A stretch of DNA of 64,000 nt, taken from assembly GCF_000015165.1 (NCBI RefSeq), contig NC_009485.1, positions 7,459,501 through 7,523,500 on the forward strand, read 5' to 3'. The notes beneath the pieces were generated by a model. The model saw nothing but the letters and a program-made list of their open reading frames with translations. It did no database searches and was not told where the DNA came from. A program made the translations under genes and the position numbers. This stretch comes from Bradyrhizobium sp. BTAi1 (GTDB lineage Bacteria; Pseudomonadota; Alphaproteobacteria; Rhizobiales; Xanthobacteraceae). Positions 34,196 through 42,709 of the stretch are shown here, piece after piece. How positions within the stretch are numbered: position 1 is the stretch's first letter; every line of letters starts with the position of its first letter.

Positions 34196-35608
34196 TCATG
34201 GCAGCGTCGGGACCCTGGCGTGGAAGTCGGTCGCACGCTGGAACGCGGCGCCGATGGTCAGGATGGTGGCCTCGTCGAAGGAGCGGCCGATCAGCTGCAT
34301 GCCGACGGGAAGTCCCGTCGCGGTGAAGCCCGTCGGGATCGCGAGCGACGGCAGGCCGAGGTAATTCACCGGACGAGTAAAGCGGGTGATGCGCTGGATC
34401 ACGGCTTCGGCGCCGGGTACGCCGCCGACATCGCTCTCGGCGATCGACGGCGTGACCAGCGGCGACACCGGTGCGATCACGGCATCGATGCCTTGGGTGG
34501 CCGCGACATGCGCGGCCAGGGCCGCGCCGCGCCAGCGCAGCGCCTCGAGATAGGTGACGCCCGAGACGGCCAGCGCGTTCTGCAGCCGCATCAGCACCTG
34601 CGGGCCGTAATCCTGCGGCCGCTCGATCATCCAGCGCTTGTGGAAGGCAGCGGCCTCGACCGCGAGCACGAGCTGGCAGGCCGCGGTGAGCTGGCGCTGA
34701 TCGGGCAGCTCGACCGAGACGACATCGGCGCCCTCGGTCTTCAGGAGGCCGATCGTGGCGTCGAGGCAGCGCGCCACTTCAGGATCGAGGTCATCGACGT
34801 AGAACGCCTTGGGCACACCGATCTTCAACCCCTTGATCGAAGCCTGGGTGGCGGCGACATAGTCCTGCACGGGCGCGTGGCTGGCGGTCGGATCCTCCGG
34901 ATCGGGACCGGCCATCAGGCCGAGCATCAGCGCGCAATCCTCGGCGGTCTGCGCCAGCGGCCCGACCGTGTCGAGCGACTGCGACAGCGGCATCGCGCCA
35001 GCGCGGCTGACGCGGCCCCAGGTCACCTTCAGGCCGGTCACGCCGCAGAAATTCGCGGGCATGCGGATCGAGCCGCCGGTGTCGGAGCCGAGTGCAGCGA
35101 ACGTCAGGCGGGCGCCGACCGCCGAGCCCGAGCCGGACGACGAGCCGCCGGTGACATAGCCGAGCTTCCACGGATTGTGCACAGGACCGTAATGCGCGTT
35201 GTGGCCGGTCGGGCCATAGGCGAACTCGGCCATTTGCAGGGTGCCGAGCCGAATCGCGCCGGCATCCTTCAGCCGCTGCAATGCGGTCGAGGTGGTGGTC
35301 GCAACAAAGTCGCGGCGGATCAGCGAGCCGCAGGTCGAGACGTGGCCGGCTTCGTAATACATGTCCTTGTGGGCGAGCGGGACACCATGCAGCGGCCCCT
35401 TCGGACCGTCCTTGGCCAGAGCCGCATCCGCCTCGGCGGCCGCCTTCAGCGCCGGCTCTGATTCGATCGCCATGAAGGCGTTCAGCTTCGGCTGCCATTC
35501 CGCAATGCGGTGGAGGCAGGAGCGGGTCACCTCGACCGAGGACAGCTTCTTCTCGGCGATCGCCTTGGCGACCTCGGTCAGGGTCATCAGCGCGGGTTCG
35601 GTGCTCAT
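34196..35608 (-). CDS. Amidase, AtzE/GatA-like
   Basis: 470 residues. The triad is Lys81 (PLAHKDMYY), Ser156 (TGGSSSGSGSA) and Ser180 (GSDTGGSIRMP). It is the same family as the amidase at 13784 but only distantly similar. Its ATG overlaps the stop of the 65-residue gene upstream (35605-35802) by 4 bp, as in GatCAB and AtzE-AtzG pairs, so a complex with that small subunit is likely. Being inside a peptide-type ABC operon, it probably hydrolyses an amide brought in by the transporter. GatA itself is unlikely because no gatB or tRNA-amidation gene is present. Confidence 0.9.
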   Translation of the reverse strand: MSTEPALMTLTEVAKAIAEKKLSSVEVTRSCLHRIAEWQPKLNAFMAIESEPALKAAAEADAALAKDGPKGPLHGVPLAHKDMYYEAGHVSTCGSLIRRDFVATTTSTALQRLKDAGAIRLGTLQMAEFAYGPTGHNAHYGPVHNPWKLGYVTGGSSSGSGSAVGARLTFAALGSDTGGSIRMPANFCGVTGLKVTWGRVSRAGAMPLSQSLDTVGPLAQTAEDCALMLGLMAGPDPEDPTASHAPVQDYVAATQASIKGLKIGVPKAFYVDDLDPEVARCLDATIGLLKTEGADVVSVELPDQRQLTAACQLVLAVEAAAFHKRWMIERPQDYGPQVLMRLQNALAVSGVTYLEALRWRGAALAAHVAATQGIDAVIAPVSPLVTPSIAESDVGGVPGAEAVIQRITRFTRPVNYLGLPSLAIPTGFTATGLPVGMQLIGRSFDEATILTIGAAFQRATDFHARVPTLP

Positions 35609-35802
35609 CGGCCCACCTTCAGCGTCTGGGCCACGACGTAGCTGGACGGCTCGAGATCGAACGGCAGGGTACCTGCAATGGCGGCGAAGCCGTCAAATGC
35701 CGGTCCGATCGAATCGGAGATGCGGGTGGCAACCTCCTTGTCGACGGGCAGGCCGGAGGCCTCCGCGATGGCACTGACTTGCTGGGGCGTGGGTCTGGTC
35801 AT
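35605..35802 (-). CDS. AtzG/GatC-like small amidase subunit (DUF4089 type)
   Basis: 65 residues: MTRPTPQQVSAIAEASGLPVD, then a helix and FEGF-like spacing, ending DLEPSSYVVAQTLKV. It has the length and two-helix-plus-tail form of AtzG (DUF4089), which wraps around and stabilises the amidase AtzE as GatC does for GatA. Its stop overlaps the amidase start (ATGA), so the two should be made in equal amounts. The family match is by pattern and context, without alignment. Confidence 0.78.
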   Translation of the reverse strand: MTRPTPQQVSAIAEASGLPVDKEVATRISDSIGPAFDGFAAIAGTLPFDLEPSSYVVAQTLKVGR

Positions 35803-35830
35803 TCCGCTTCTCGCTGCTGGTGTCTGCCGG

Positions 35831-36880
35831 TCAGGCGGCCGGGGCCCGGCTGTGTCCCGAACGGGGGATCGCCATGTGGCAGGCGGCCTGATGGCCCATT
35901 GTATCCAGCTCCGTCAACCCAGGGGCGATATTCGAACACAGCGCTTCGGCGAACGGACAGCGGGTGTGGAAGCGGCAGCCGGCCGGCGGATCGATCGGAT
36001 TGGGCGGATCGCCTGAGATCGGCGGCACCTCGGTGCGCCGGTCCGGATCGGACGACGGCATCGCGGCCAGCAGAGCGCGTGTATAGGGATGAGCCGGCCT
36101 GGCCCAGACCTGCTCGACCGGGCCGAGCTCAACGACTTCGCCGAGATACATCACCAGCACGCGGTCGGAGATGTAATGCACGACATTGAGATCGTGGCTG
36201 ATGAACAGATAGGTCAGACCGAACTCGCGCTTGAGGTCCATCAGCAGATTGAGCACCTGCGCCTCGACCGATTTGTCGAGCGCCGAGACGGCCTCGTCGA
36301 GGATGACGAGCCGCGGCGACAGCGCCAGCGCGCGCGCGATGTTGACGCGCTGGCGCTGGCCGCCAGAGATCTCGTGCGGATAGCGGTTGGCGAAGATTTC
36401 GGGCCGCAGGCCGACCTTGCCGAGCAGCTCGCGCGCGAGCGCGCGTGCGGCACCATCGGCCATGCCATGCACCTTCGGCCCGAACGCGATCGACTCCTCG
36501 ATCGTCAGCCGCGGATTGAGCGAGGCATAAGAATCCTGGAACACCATCTGCATGCCGCGGCGCAGCTCGCGCAGCGTCATTTCGTGGCCAACCTGGCGGC
36601 CGTCGAAGATGATCTCGCCGGCATCACGGTCCATCAGATGCATCAGGAGCCGCGCCGTCGTCGACTTGCCGCAGCCGGACTCGCCGACGATGCCGACGGT
36701 CTCGCCTTTGCCGATGTTGAACGAGACATCATCGACCGCACGCACCGTCTTGCGCGCGCCGAACAGGCCACCGCGAACGGGGAAGTGCTTCGTGAGGCCA
36801 TCCACGCGCAGCAATGGCTGCGCCTTGCCGCCGAGGTCCTCGATCGGCTCGAGCCCGGTGACTGCCGTTGCTTCACTCAT
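35831..36880 (-). CDS. Oligopeptide ABC transporter ATP-binding protein (DppF/OppF-like)
   Basis: 349 residues from MSEATAVTGLEPIEDLGG. The 17-residue upstream extension is discounted because it runs towards the repeat at 36918. Motifs are HFPVRGGLFGARKTVRAVDDVSF (typical DppF opening), Walker A GESGCGKSTTAR, signature ISGGQRQRVNIARAL, Walker B LVILDEAVSALDKS and the switch FISHDL. The end GCRFHTRCPFAEALC is the oligopeptide-binding Cys tail. It pairs with the ATPase at 33002-33985 to energise the DppBC-like permeases. Confidence 0.93.
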   Translation of the reverse strand: MSEATAVTGLEPIEDLGGKAQPLLRVDGLTKHFPVRGGLFGARKTVRAVDDVSFNIGKGETVGIVGESGCGKSTTARLLMHLMDRDAGEIIFDGRQVGHEMTLRELRRGMQMVFQDSYASLNPRLTIEESIAFGPKVHGMADGAARALARELLGKVGLRPEIFANRYPHEISGGQRQRVNIARALALSPRLVILDEAVSALDKSVEAQVLNLLMDLKREFGLTYLFISHDLNVVHYISDRVLVMYLGEVVELGPVEQVWARPAHPYTRALLAAMPSSDPDRRTEVPPISGDPPNPIDPPAGCRFHTRCPFAEALCSNIAPGLTELDTMGHQAACHMAIPRSGHSRAPAA

Positions 36881-36917
36881 GATGTTGTACTCGAGCAGGC
36901 GCGGCAGAAATAGTGCG

Positions 36918-37062
36918 CCCCCTCTCCCCATTCTTACGGGGAGAGGGTTGGGTTGAGGGGCAGCCGCACGGGGAGTGTGTGTAGTGAGACCTGTCCCCCC
37001 TCACCCGGATTGCATCTTTCGATACAATCCGACCTCTCCCCGCAGGCGGGGAGAGGTGCACT
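36918..37062. repeat. Three-hairpin repeat (CTCTCCCC family), copy B
   Basis: Same layout as 17217-17358: a CTCTCCCCATTCTTACGGGGAGAG hairpin, a middle stem based on CGGATTG/CAATCCG, and a CTCTCCCCGCAGGCGGGGAGAG hairpin. It sits between the permease gene (ends 37106) and the DppF-like gene, inside the operon. Confidence 0.75.
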
Positions 37063-37105
37063 GCCATTGCCGAGCGAGCGGCGTTGATCATCAGCATTGC
37101 AAACA

Positions 37106-38008
37106 TCAGCTCCGGATGTCCATGGCGCTGCGCAGGCCGTCGCTGAGCAGGTTGAAGCAGATCGAGACCGCGAAGATCATGGCGCCGGGCAGCGCCGCGA
37201 CCCAGGGATTGACGTAGATCGCGGTGCGCAGGGTGTTCAGCATCAGGCCCCATTCCGGCTCCGGCGGCTTGGTGCCGAGGCCCAGGAACGACAGGCCTGC
37301 GGCGAGGATCATCGACACGGAAATCAGCCCTGTCGCGTAGACGAAGATCGGTCCGAGCACATTGCCGAGCATGTGCGCGCGCATGATCGTGAAGGCGTTC
37401 GCACCGGAGGCGCGCGCGGCCTCGACAAAGTCGCGGTTGCGCACGCCGGTCGTGACGCTCTCGGCGACCCGGGTGATCTGCGGCACGAACACGATGGTCA
37501 GCGAAACGATGGAGTTGGCGATGCCGGCGCCGAGCGCGCCTGAGATCGCGATCGCCAGCAGCACCGACGGGAAGGCGTAGAACACGTCGATGGTGCGCAT
37601 GATCGCAGTGTTCACCCAGCCGCCGACATAGCCGGCGACGAGGCCGAGCATGGTGCCGAGGCCGAAGGCAAGAATGACCGGCGAGATGCCGATCAGCAGC
37701 GACAGCCGTCCGCCATAGATCAGCCGCGCCAGCATGTCGCGTCCGAGCTCGTCGGTGCCGAGCGGATAGTTCGGCGTGCCGATATGGCGCAGCCGGCGGA
37801 TCATCGAGCCCTGATATGGATCGGCGAGATGCAGATAGGGCGCGAGCAGCGCGGAAAGAAGGATCAGCAGCAGGATGGCGACACAAACCATGCTGACCTT
37901 GTCCCGGACAATGCGGCGGCCGACGGTCGCCCAATAGCCGCGCGCGTTGGCCATGGGCGCGGCCTGCAGCGCGGCGTCGTTCATCGCGTTCGAACTGACG
38001 CTCATCAC
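37106..38008 (-). CDS. Oligopeptide ABC transporter permease (DppC-like)
   Basis: 300 residues with about six membrane helices. The first is VSMVCVAILLLILLSALLAPYLHLADP; the family loop DELGRDMLARLIYGGRLSLLIG follows. The EAA-type coupling loop is EAARASGANAFTIMRAHMLGN. It forms the channel with the DppB-like protein. Its ATG overlaps the end of that gene by 4 bp (38005-38008). The C-terminus, NLLSDGLRSAMD, is standard for DppC. Confidence 0.93.
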   Translation of the reverse strand: MMSVSSNAMNDAALQAAPMANARGYWATVGRRIVRDKVSMVCVAILLLILLSALLAPYLHLADPYQGSMIRRLRHIGTPNYPLGTDELGRDMLARLIYGGRLSLLIGISPVILAFGLGTMLGLVAGYVGGWVNTAIMRTIDVFYAFPSVLLAIAISGALGAGIANSIVSLTIVFVPQITRVAESVTTGVRNRDFVEAARASGANAFTIMRAHMLGNVLGPIFVYATGLISVSMILAAGLSFLGLGTKPPEPEWGLMLNTLRTAIYVNPWVAALPGAMIFAVSICFNLLSDGLRSAMDIRS

Positions 38009-38961
38009 GAGCCCCGCTTGATGCGCGGATCGATCGCGGCCTGCGCGATGTCGACCACGAGGTTGAGGATGACGAAGAACATCGCCAGCACCAGGATCGT
38101 GCCCTGCAAGAGCGGCAGGTCGCGCTGGAAGATCGCCGAGTTCAACAACAGGCCCGAGCCGGGCCAGGAGAACACGGTCTCGATCAGGATCGAGCCGCCG
38201 AGCATGTAGCCGAGCTGCAGGCCCATCACCGCGAGCGCGGTCGGCGCCGCATTCTTCAGCACGTGGCGGAACACCTGGGTTTCACGCAGGCCCTTCGCAC
38301 GTAGCGCCTCGACGAAGTCCTGGCTGAGAATGTCGCCGGTCAGCGCGCGCACGGTGCGGGTGATGATGCCCATCGGGATCACCGAGGTAGTGATCGCCGG
38401 CAGAATCAGGAAGCGGAGATGCGCCCAGTCCCACGACCACGCGCCCGAGCCGGACGGGCCGGCGCCGACCGCGGGCAGCCAGTTCAGCTCGACCGAGAAG
38501 ATGATGACCAGGACCATGCCGAGCCAGTAATGCGGCAGCGACACGCCGGCGATCGCGATCGAGGTCGCCACCTTATCGATCCAGCTATCGCGGAAATAGC
38601 CGGCGATGAGGCCGAAGAACAGGCCGAGCGAGAAACCGATGATGGCGGCCGCAATCGCCAGCGTCACGGTATTGGACACGGCGCGCAGCACCTCGGCCAG
38701 CACCGGACGGCCCGTCGCGATCGAGCTGCCGAGATCGCCATTGACGGCACGCCACAGCCACAGGCCGAACTGCACCGGCAGCGGCTTGTCGAAGCCATAG
38801 GCCACACGCAGCTGCTGCGCCAACTCCTGCGACGCATCGGCCGGCAGCACCGCGACCAGGGGATCGCCAGGCGTGATGTGAACGAGCATGAAGCAGACCA
38901 GCGCGACGCCGATGATGATCGGGATCGCATAGACCATCCGCCTGGCAGCATAAGAGAGCAC
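38005..38961 (-). CDS. Oligopeptide ABC transporter permease (DppB-like)
   Basis: 318 residues. The start MLSYAARRMVYAIPIIIGVALVCFMLVHITPGDPL is the DppB/OppB N-terminus. Coupling loop: EALRAKGLRETQVFRHVLKNAAP. The C-terminus is VLNLVVDIAQAAIDPRIK. The frame opens with GTG at 38961, preceded by AGGTGA. With the DppC-like partner it forms the membrane pore for an oligopeptide-like or amide-containing solute. Confidence 0.93.
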   Translation of the reverse strand: MLSYAARRMVYAIPIIIGVALVCFMLVHITPGDPLVAVLPADASQELAQQLRVAYGFDKPLPVQFGLWLWRAVNGDLGSSIATGRPVLAEVLRAVSNTVTLAIAAAIIGFSLGLFFGLIAGYFRDSWIDKVATSIAIAGVSLPHYWLGMVLVIIFSVELNWLPAVGAGPSGSGAWSWDWAHLRFLILPAITTSVIPMGIITRTVRALTGDILSQDFVEALRAKGLRETQVFRHVLKNAAPTALAVMGLQLGYMLGGSILIETVFSWPGSGLLLNSAIFQRDLPLLQGTILVLAMFFVILNLVVDIAQAAIDPRIKRGS

Positions 38962-38991
38962 GAGTCACCTGCTAAAACGTCTATCGACCGT

Positions 38992-39075
38992 CATGCCCGG
39001 GCCTGACCCGGGCATCCACGTCTTTCTCTCCTCGGATCGAAACGTGGATGGCCGGGTCGAGCCCGGCCATGAGAA
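38992..39075. repeat. Inverted-repeat element (GTCATGCCCGGG family)
   Basis: GTCATGCCCGGGCCTGACCCGGGCATCCACG on the left is mirrored by CGTGGATGGCCGGGTCGAGCCCGGCCATGA on the right. It lies between the solute-binding protein and permease genes. Confidence 0.7.
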
Positions 39076-39093
39076 ATACTGGGAGATCGTCGC

Positions 39094-40773
39094 TTACGGC
39101 TCCACCGAAATCGGCGAGAAGTCGATGAACCAGCTCTTCGGCTGCACCACGCCCTTGACCTTCGGGCTCATCGCGCGCGGGCCGACATCATGGGCGACGT
39201 AAAGGAACGCAGCGTCGTCGACCGAGGCCGCGTGCAGCTCGGCCAGCGCCTTGTCGCGCTCGGTGGGATCGAAGGTCTGGCGCGCCTTTTTCACCAGCTC
39301 GTCGAACTTGGGATTGTTGATGAAGCCCCAATTGTTGGAGACCGGCGGCGCCATCGACGACTGCAGGAAGCGCACCAGCGCGAAGAACGGATCCATCGCC
39401 GCATAGGTCACATTGGTGGCGTTGGCGCCGTTCGCCGACGGATCCTTGGCGCCGCGGCGCCAATTGGTGAACAGCGTGTTCCACTCGATGACATCGAGCT
39501 TGACGTCGAAATAGCACTCCGCCAGCGCCTGCTGCAGATATTCGTTCATCGGCAGCGGCTGCATCTGGCCCGAGCCCGACGCCGAGGTCTGGATCTTGAC
39601 CTCGAGCTTCTTGCCGGGTCCGAAGCCGGCCTCCTGCATCAGCTTCTGCGCGGCCGCCTTGTCGTATTTGATCTCGAAGGTGACGTTGCCGCGCCAGGGA
39701 TGTCCTTTCTCGAAAGTGCCGCTCGCGGGCACCATCAGGCCGGCGAGCAGGCCATCGCGCAGGCCCTCGCGATCGACGCAGAGATTGGCGGCCTTGCGAA
39801 CGCGGATGTCGTTCCAGGGCGAGCCCTCGACGCGCGAGAACTGCCATGGCCAGACATGCGGCTGCTCATTGGCGTAGAGCTTGAAGCCACGCTGCTTGAT
39901 CTCCGGCAGCGCATCCGGCGCCGGTGCCTCGACCCAGTCGACCTGTCCGGACAGCAGCGCCGCCGTGCGTGCATTCGCTTCCGGCATCGGCAGCAGGATC
40001 ATCTTGTCCGCCTTGGGCACGCGCGCCTTGTCCCAATAGGCCTCGTTCTTCACGAGCTCCAGCCGCTCGCGCGGCGTGAACTTGCTCATCTTCCACGGGC
40101 CGGTGCCCGAGGCGTCCTTGGCGAACGCGGCCCAGGCGGCCTGTGACTTCGCCTTGTCGTCGGCGCCGCTCGCGGCCTCATAGAGCTTCTGCCACTTGGC
40201 CGGGCTCGCCATGAACAGATTGGTGAGATTGATCGGCAGGAAGCTGTCAGGCTCCTTCGTCGTCAGCTCCACGGTGAGATCGTCGATCTTGCGCGCCGAC
40301 ACCAGCGTCGGCATGCGCGAGGCGGTGACGCCGACCTGACTCGCATCGAACTGCGGCGCGTCCTGCTTCAACACCTTCTCGACGTTCCACACCACGGCAT
40401 CGGCATTGAACGGCGCACCATCATGGAAGGTGACGCCGGGGCGCAGCTTGAACGTCCATTTGGTCTTGTCGGCGTCGTCGACCTTCCACTCGGTGGCGAG
40501 GCCGGGAATGACGACGCTCGGCTTGTCCGCCGACGACAGGTCCCACATCGTCAGCGCGTCGTACATCGTGAGGCCGGTGAAGCGGTTGCCCTCGAAGCCC
40601 TGGTCGGGCTGGCCGAGCGTGCGCGGAATGTCGGCCGCGGTCATGCCGATGCGCAGCACGGAGTCCGCACCGGCCGTCGCCGGCAGCGCGAAGGCCGAGA
40701 CCGTCGTCATCATCGCGGCCACAACAGCCGCTCGCATGGTCAACGAATTCGTAACGCTCGACAGCACGATCAC
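39094..40773 (-). CDS. Extracellular solute-binding protein, peptide/nickel family (SBP1)
   Basis: 559 residues. The signal peptide is within MRAAVVAAMMTTVSAFALPATAGA. The family-5 fold is seen in TEWKVDDADKTKWTFKLRPGVTFHDGAPFNADAVVWN and TAALLSGQVDWVEAPAPDALPEI. The first possible start is GTG 40773. GTG 40767 is better spaced from GGAG, and ATG 40737 gives the neatest signal peptide. It captures the ligand in the periplasm for the permease pair downstream. It is head-to-head with a paralogue (40980-42575). Confidence 0.9.
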   Translation of the reverse strand: MIVLSSVTNSLTMRAAVVAAMMTTVSAFALPATAGADSVLRIGMTAADIPRTLGQPDQGFEGNRFTGLTMYDALTMWDLSSADKPSVVIPGLATEWKVDDADKTKWTFKLRPGVTFHDGAPFNADAVVWNVEKVLKQDAPQFDASQVGVTASRMPTLVSARKIDDLTVELTTKEPDSFLPINLTNLFMASPAKWQKLYEAASGADDKAKSQAAWAAFAKDASGTGPWKMSKFTPRERLELVKNEAYWDKARVPKADKMILLPMPEANARTAALLSGQVDWVEAPAPDALPEIKQRGFKLYANEQPHVWPWQFSRVEGSPWNDIRVRKAANLCVDREGLRDGLLAGLMVPASGTFEKGHPWRGNVTFEIKYDKAAAQKLMQEAGFGPGKKLEVKIQTSASGSGQMQPLPMNEYLQQALAECYFDVKLDVIEWNTLFTNWRRGAKDPSANGANATNVTYAAMDPFFALVRFLQSSMAPPVSNNWGFINNPKFDELVKKARQTFDPTERDKALAELHAASVDDAAFLYVAHDVGPRAMSPKVKGVVQPKSWFIDFSPISVEP

Positions 40774-40979
40774 ATCTCCGATCAGTGGCTAATTTCTAAG
40801 CAAATGTATGCAACGGCTGTGCCAGCGACCCGGCGCACAGAGCCCCTGCGACGCGTGGTCACAACCGTTTGTGTTCAAACGATCCCCGCGCGCGCCGTGG
40901 CACCCGGATTGCAGGTCCGCTTGCGAATTTGATCCGGTTTCGCTGCCGCGGAGCCGACATCGCAACGGAGCTCCCCTGC

Positions 40980-42575
40980 ATGCGTGTCCGACTTTCCCTG
41001 CTCGCCACCGCGCTCGCGCTCGGCCTGTCCGCCGTCGCTGCGCGTGCCGAGACCATCCTGCGCTACGGCATCTCGATGGCCGACATCCCGCTGACCACGG
41101 GACAGCCGGATCGCGGCGCCGGGGCCTATCAGTTTACCGGCTATACGATCTACGATCCGCTGGTCGCCTGGGACATGAGCGTCGCCGACAAGCCCGGCAA
41201 GCTGATCCCTGGCCTCGCCACCGAGTGGAAGGTCGATGACGCCGACAAGACCAAGTGGCGCTTCACCCTGCGCAAGGGCGTCAAGTTCCACGACGGCAGC
41301 GACTTCAATGCCGACGCGGTGATCTGGAATCTGGACAAGGTGCTCAACGATAAGGCACCGCAGTTCGACAAGCGGCAGAGCGCGCAGGTAAAGACCCGCC
41401 TTCCGTCGGTCGCGAGCTACGCCAAGATCGACGACTCCACCGTCGAGATCACCACCAAGACCGTCGATTCGTTCTTCCCCTATCAAATGCTGTGGTTCCT
41501 GATTTCGAGCCCGGCGCAATATGAGAAGCTCGGCAAGGACTGGGACAAGTTCGCCAGCCAGCCCTCCGGCACCGGTCCGTTCAAGCTGACCAAACTGGTG
41601 CCGCGCGAGCTCGCGGAGCTCAGCAAGAATTCCGAATATTGGAACAAGGACCGGCTGCCCAAGACCGACAAGCTGGTGCTGGTGCCGATGCCGGAGGCGC
41701 TGACGCGCACCAACGCGCTGCTCGCCGGCCAGGTCGACCTGATCGAGACGCCGGCGCCGGACGCTGTGCCGCAGCTCAAGGCCGCCGGCATGAAGCTCGT
41801 CGACAACGTCACGCCGCATGTCTGGAACTACCATCTCAGCGTGCTGCCGGGCTCGCCCTGGACCGACATCCGCCTGCGCAAGGCGCTCAACCTCGCGATC
41901 AATCGCGACGAGGTCGTGGGGCTGATGAACGGCCTCGCCAAGCCGGCCAAAGGCCAGGTCGATCCGTCGAGCCCGTGGTTCGGCAAGCCGAGCTTCGAGC
42001 TGAAATATGATCTCGCCGCGGCCAAGAAGCTGGTCGAGGAGGCCGGCTACTCACCAGCCAAGCCGCTGAAGACGACCTTCATCATCGCGCAAGGCGGCAC
42101 CGGACAGATGCTGTCGCTGCCGATGAACGAGTTCCTGCAGCAGAGCTTCAAGGAGATCGGCATCGACATCGACTTCAAGGTGGTCGAGCTCGAGACTCTG
42201 TATACGCATTGGCGTAAGGGCGCGGCCGACGAGATGAATGCCGGCATCACCGCCAACAACATCGCTTATGTCACGTCGGATCCGCTCTATGCCATCGTGC
42301 GCTTCTTCGCGTCAGACCAGATCGCGCCCACAGGCGTCAACTGGGGCGGCTACAAGAACCCGAAGGTCGATGCGCTGATCGCCGAGGCCAAGCAGACCTT
42401 CGATCCGGCCAAGCAGGACGAGCTGATCGCCCAGGCCCATGCGGCCGTCGTCGACGATGCCGTTCTGGTCTGGGTCGTGCACGACACCAACCCGCACGCG
42501 CTGTCGCCGAAGGTGAAGAAGTTCGTGCAGGCCCAGCACTGGTTCCAGGACCTGACGACGATCGGGGCGGAGTAG
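40980..42575 (+). CDS. Extracellular solute-binding protein, peptide/nickel family (SBP2)
   Basis: 531 residues from MRVRLSLLATALALGLSAVAARA, a clear Sec signal peptide; an in-frame extension to 40869 is rejected. Extensive similarity to SBP1: ATEWKVDDADKTKWRFTLRKGVKFHDG, ALLAGQVDLIETPAPDAVPQLKAAG and GGTGQMLSLPMNEFLQQSFKE. It probably feeds the same permease, and two receptors could widen the range of ligands. CGGAGC precedes the ATG. No permease genes follow it, so it is an orphan receptor next to the operon. Confidence 0.9.
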   Translation: MRVRLSLLATALALGLSAVAARAETILRYGISMADIPLTTGQPDRGAGAYQFTGYTIYDPLVAWDMSVADKPGKLIPGLATEWKVDDADKTKWRFTLRKGVKFHDGSDFNADAVIWNLDKVLNDKAPQFDKRQSAQVKTRLPSVASYAKIDDSTVEITTKTVDSFFPYQMLWFLISSPAQYEKLGKDWDKFASQPSGTGPFKLTKLVPRELAELSKNSEYWNKDRLPKTDKLVLVPMPEALTRTNALLAGQVDLIETPAPDAVPQLKAAGMKLVDNVTPHVWNYHLSVLPGSPWTDIRLRKALNLAINRDEVVGLMNGLAKPAKGQVDPSSPWFGKPSFELKYDLAAAKKLVEEAGYSPAKPLKTTFIIAQGGTGQMLSLPMNEFLQQSFKEIGIDIDFKVVELETLYTHWRKGAADEMNAGITANNIAYVTSDPLYAIVRFFASDQIAPTGVNWGGYKNPKVDALIAEAKQTFDPAKQDELIAQAHAAVVDDAVLVWVVHDTNPHALSPKVKKFVQAQHWFQDLTTIGAE

Positions 42576-42599
42576 CTGCGGCAGCGTCGCGCGCGGTCG

Positions 42600-42680
42600 T
42601 CATTGCGAGCGCGGCGAAGCCATCCTGGGCCGGGCCACCGGCCATGGATTGCGTCGTCGCTTCGCTCCTCGCAATGGCGG
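42600..42680. repeat. Inverted-repeat element (CATTGCGAGC family)
   Basis: CATTGCGAGCGCGGCGAAGCCATCC on the left, GGATTGCGTCGTCGCTTCGCTCCTCGCAATGG on the right, with GGCCGGGCCACCGGCC as the loop hairpin. It lies between convergent genes and may help end both. Confidence 0.65.
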
Positions 42681-42709
42681 CCGCGAGACCCTTGCGCCAC
42701 GGAGCGCGA

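Noticed and set aside
34196..35802. Amidase pair considered as GatA/GatC of tRNA amidation
   Set aside because: No gatB is present, the genes sit inside an ABC uptake operon, and the small protein fits AtzG better than GatC.
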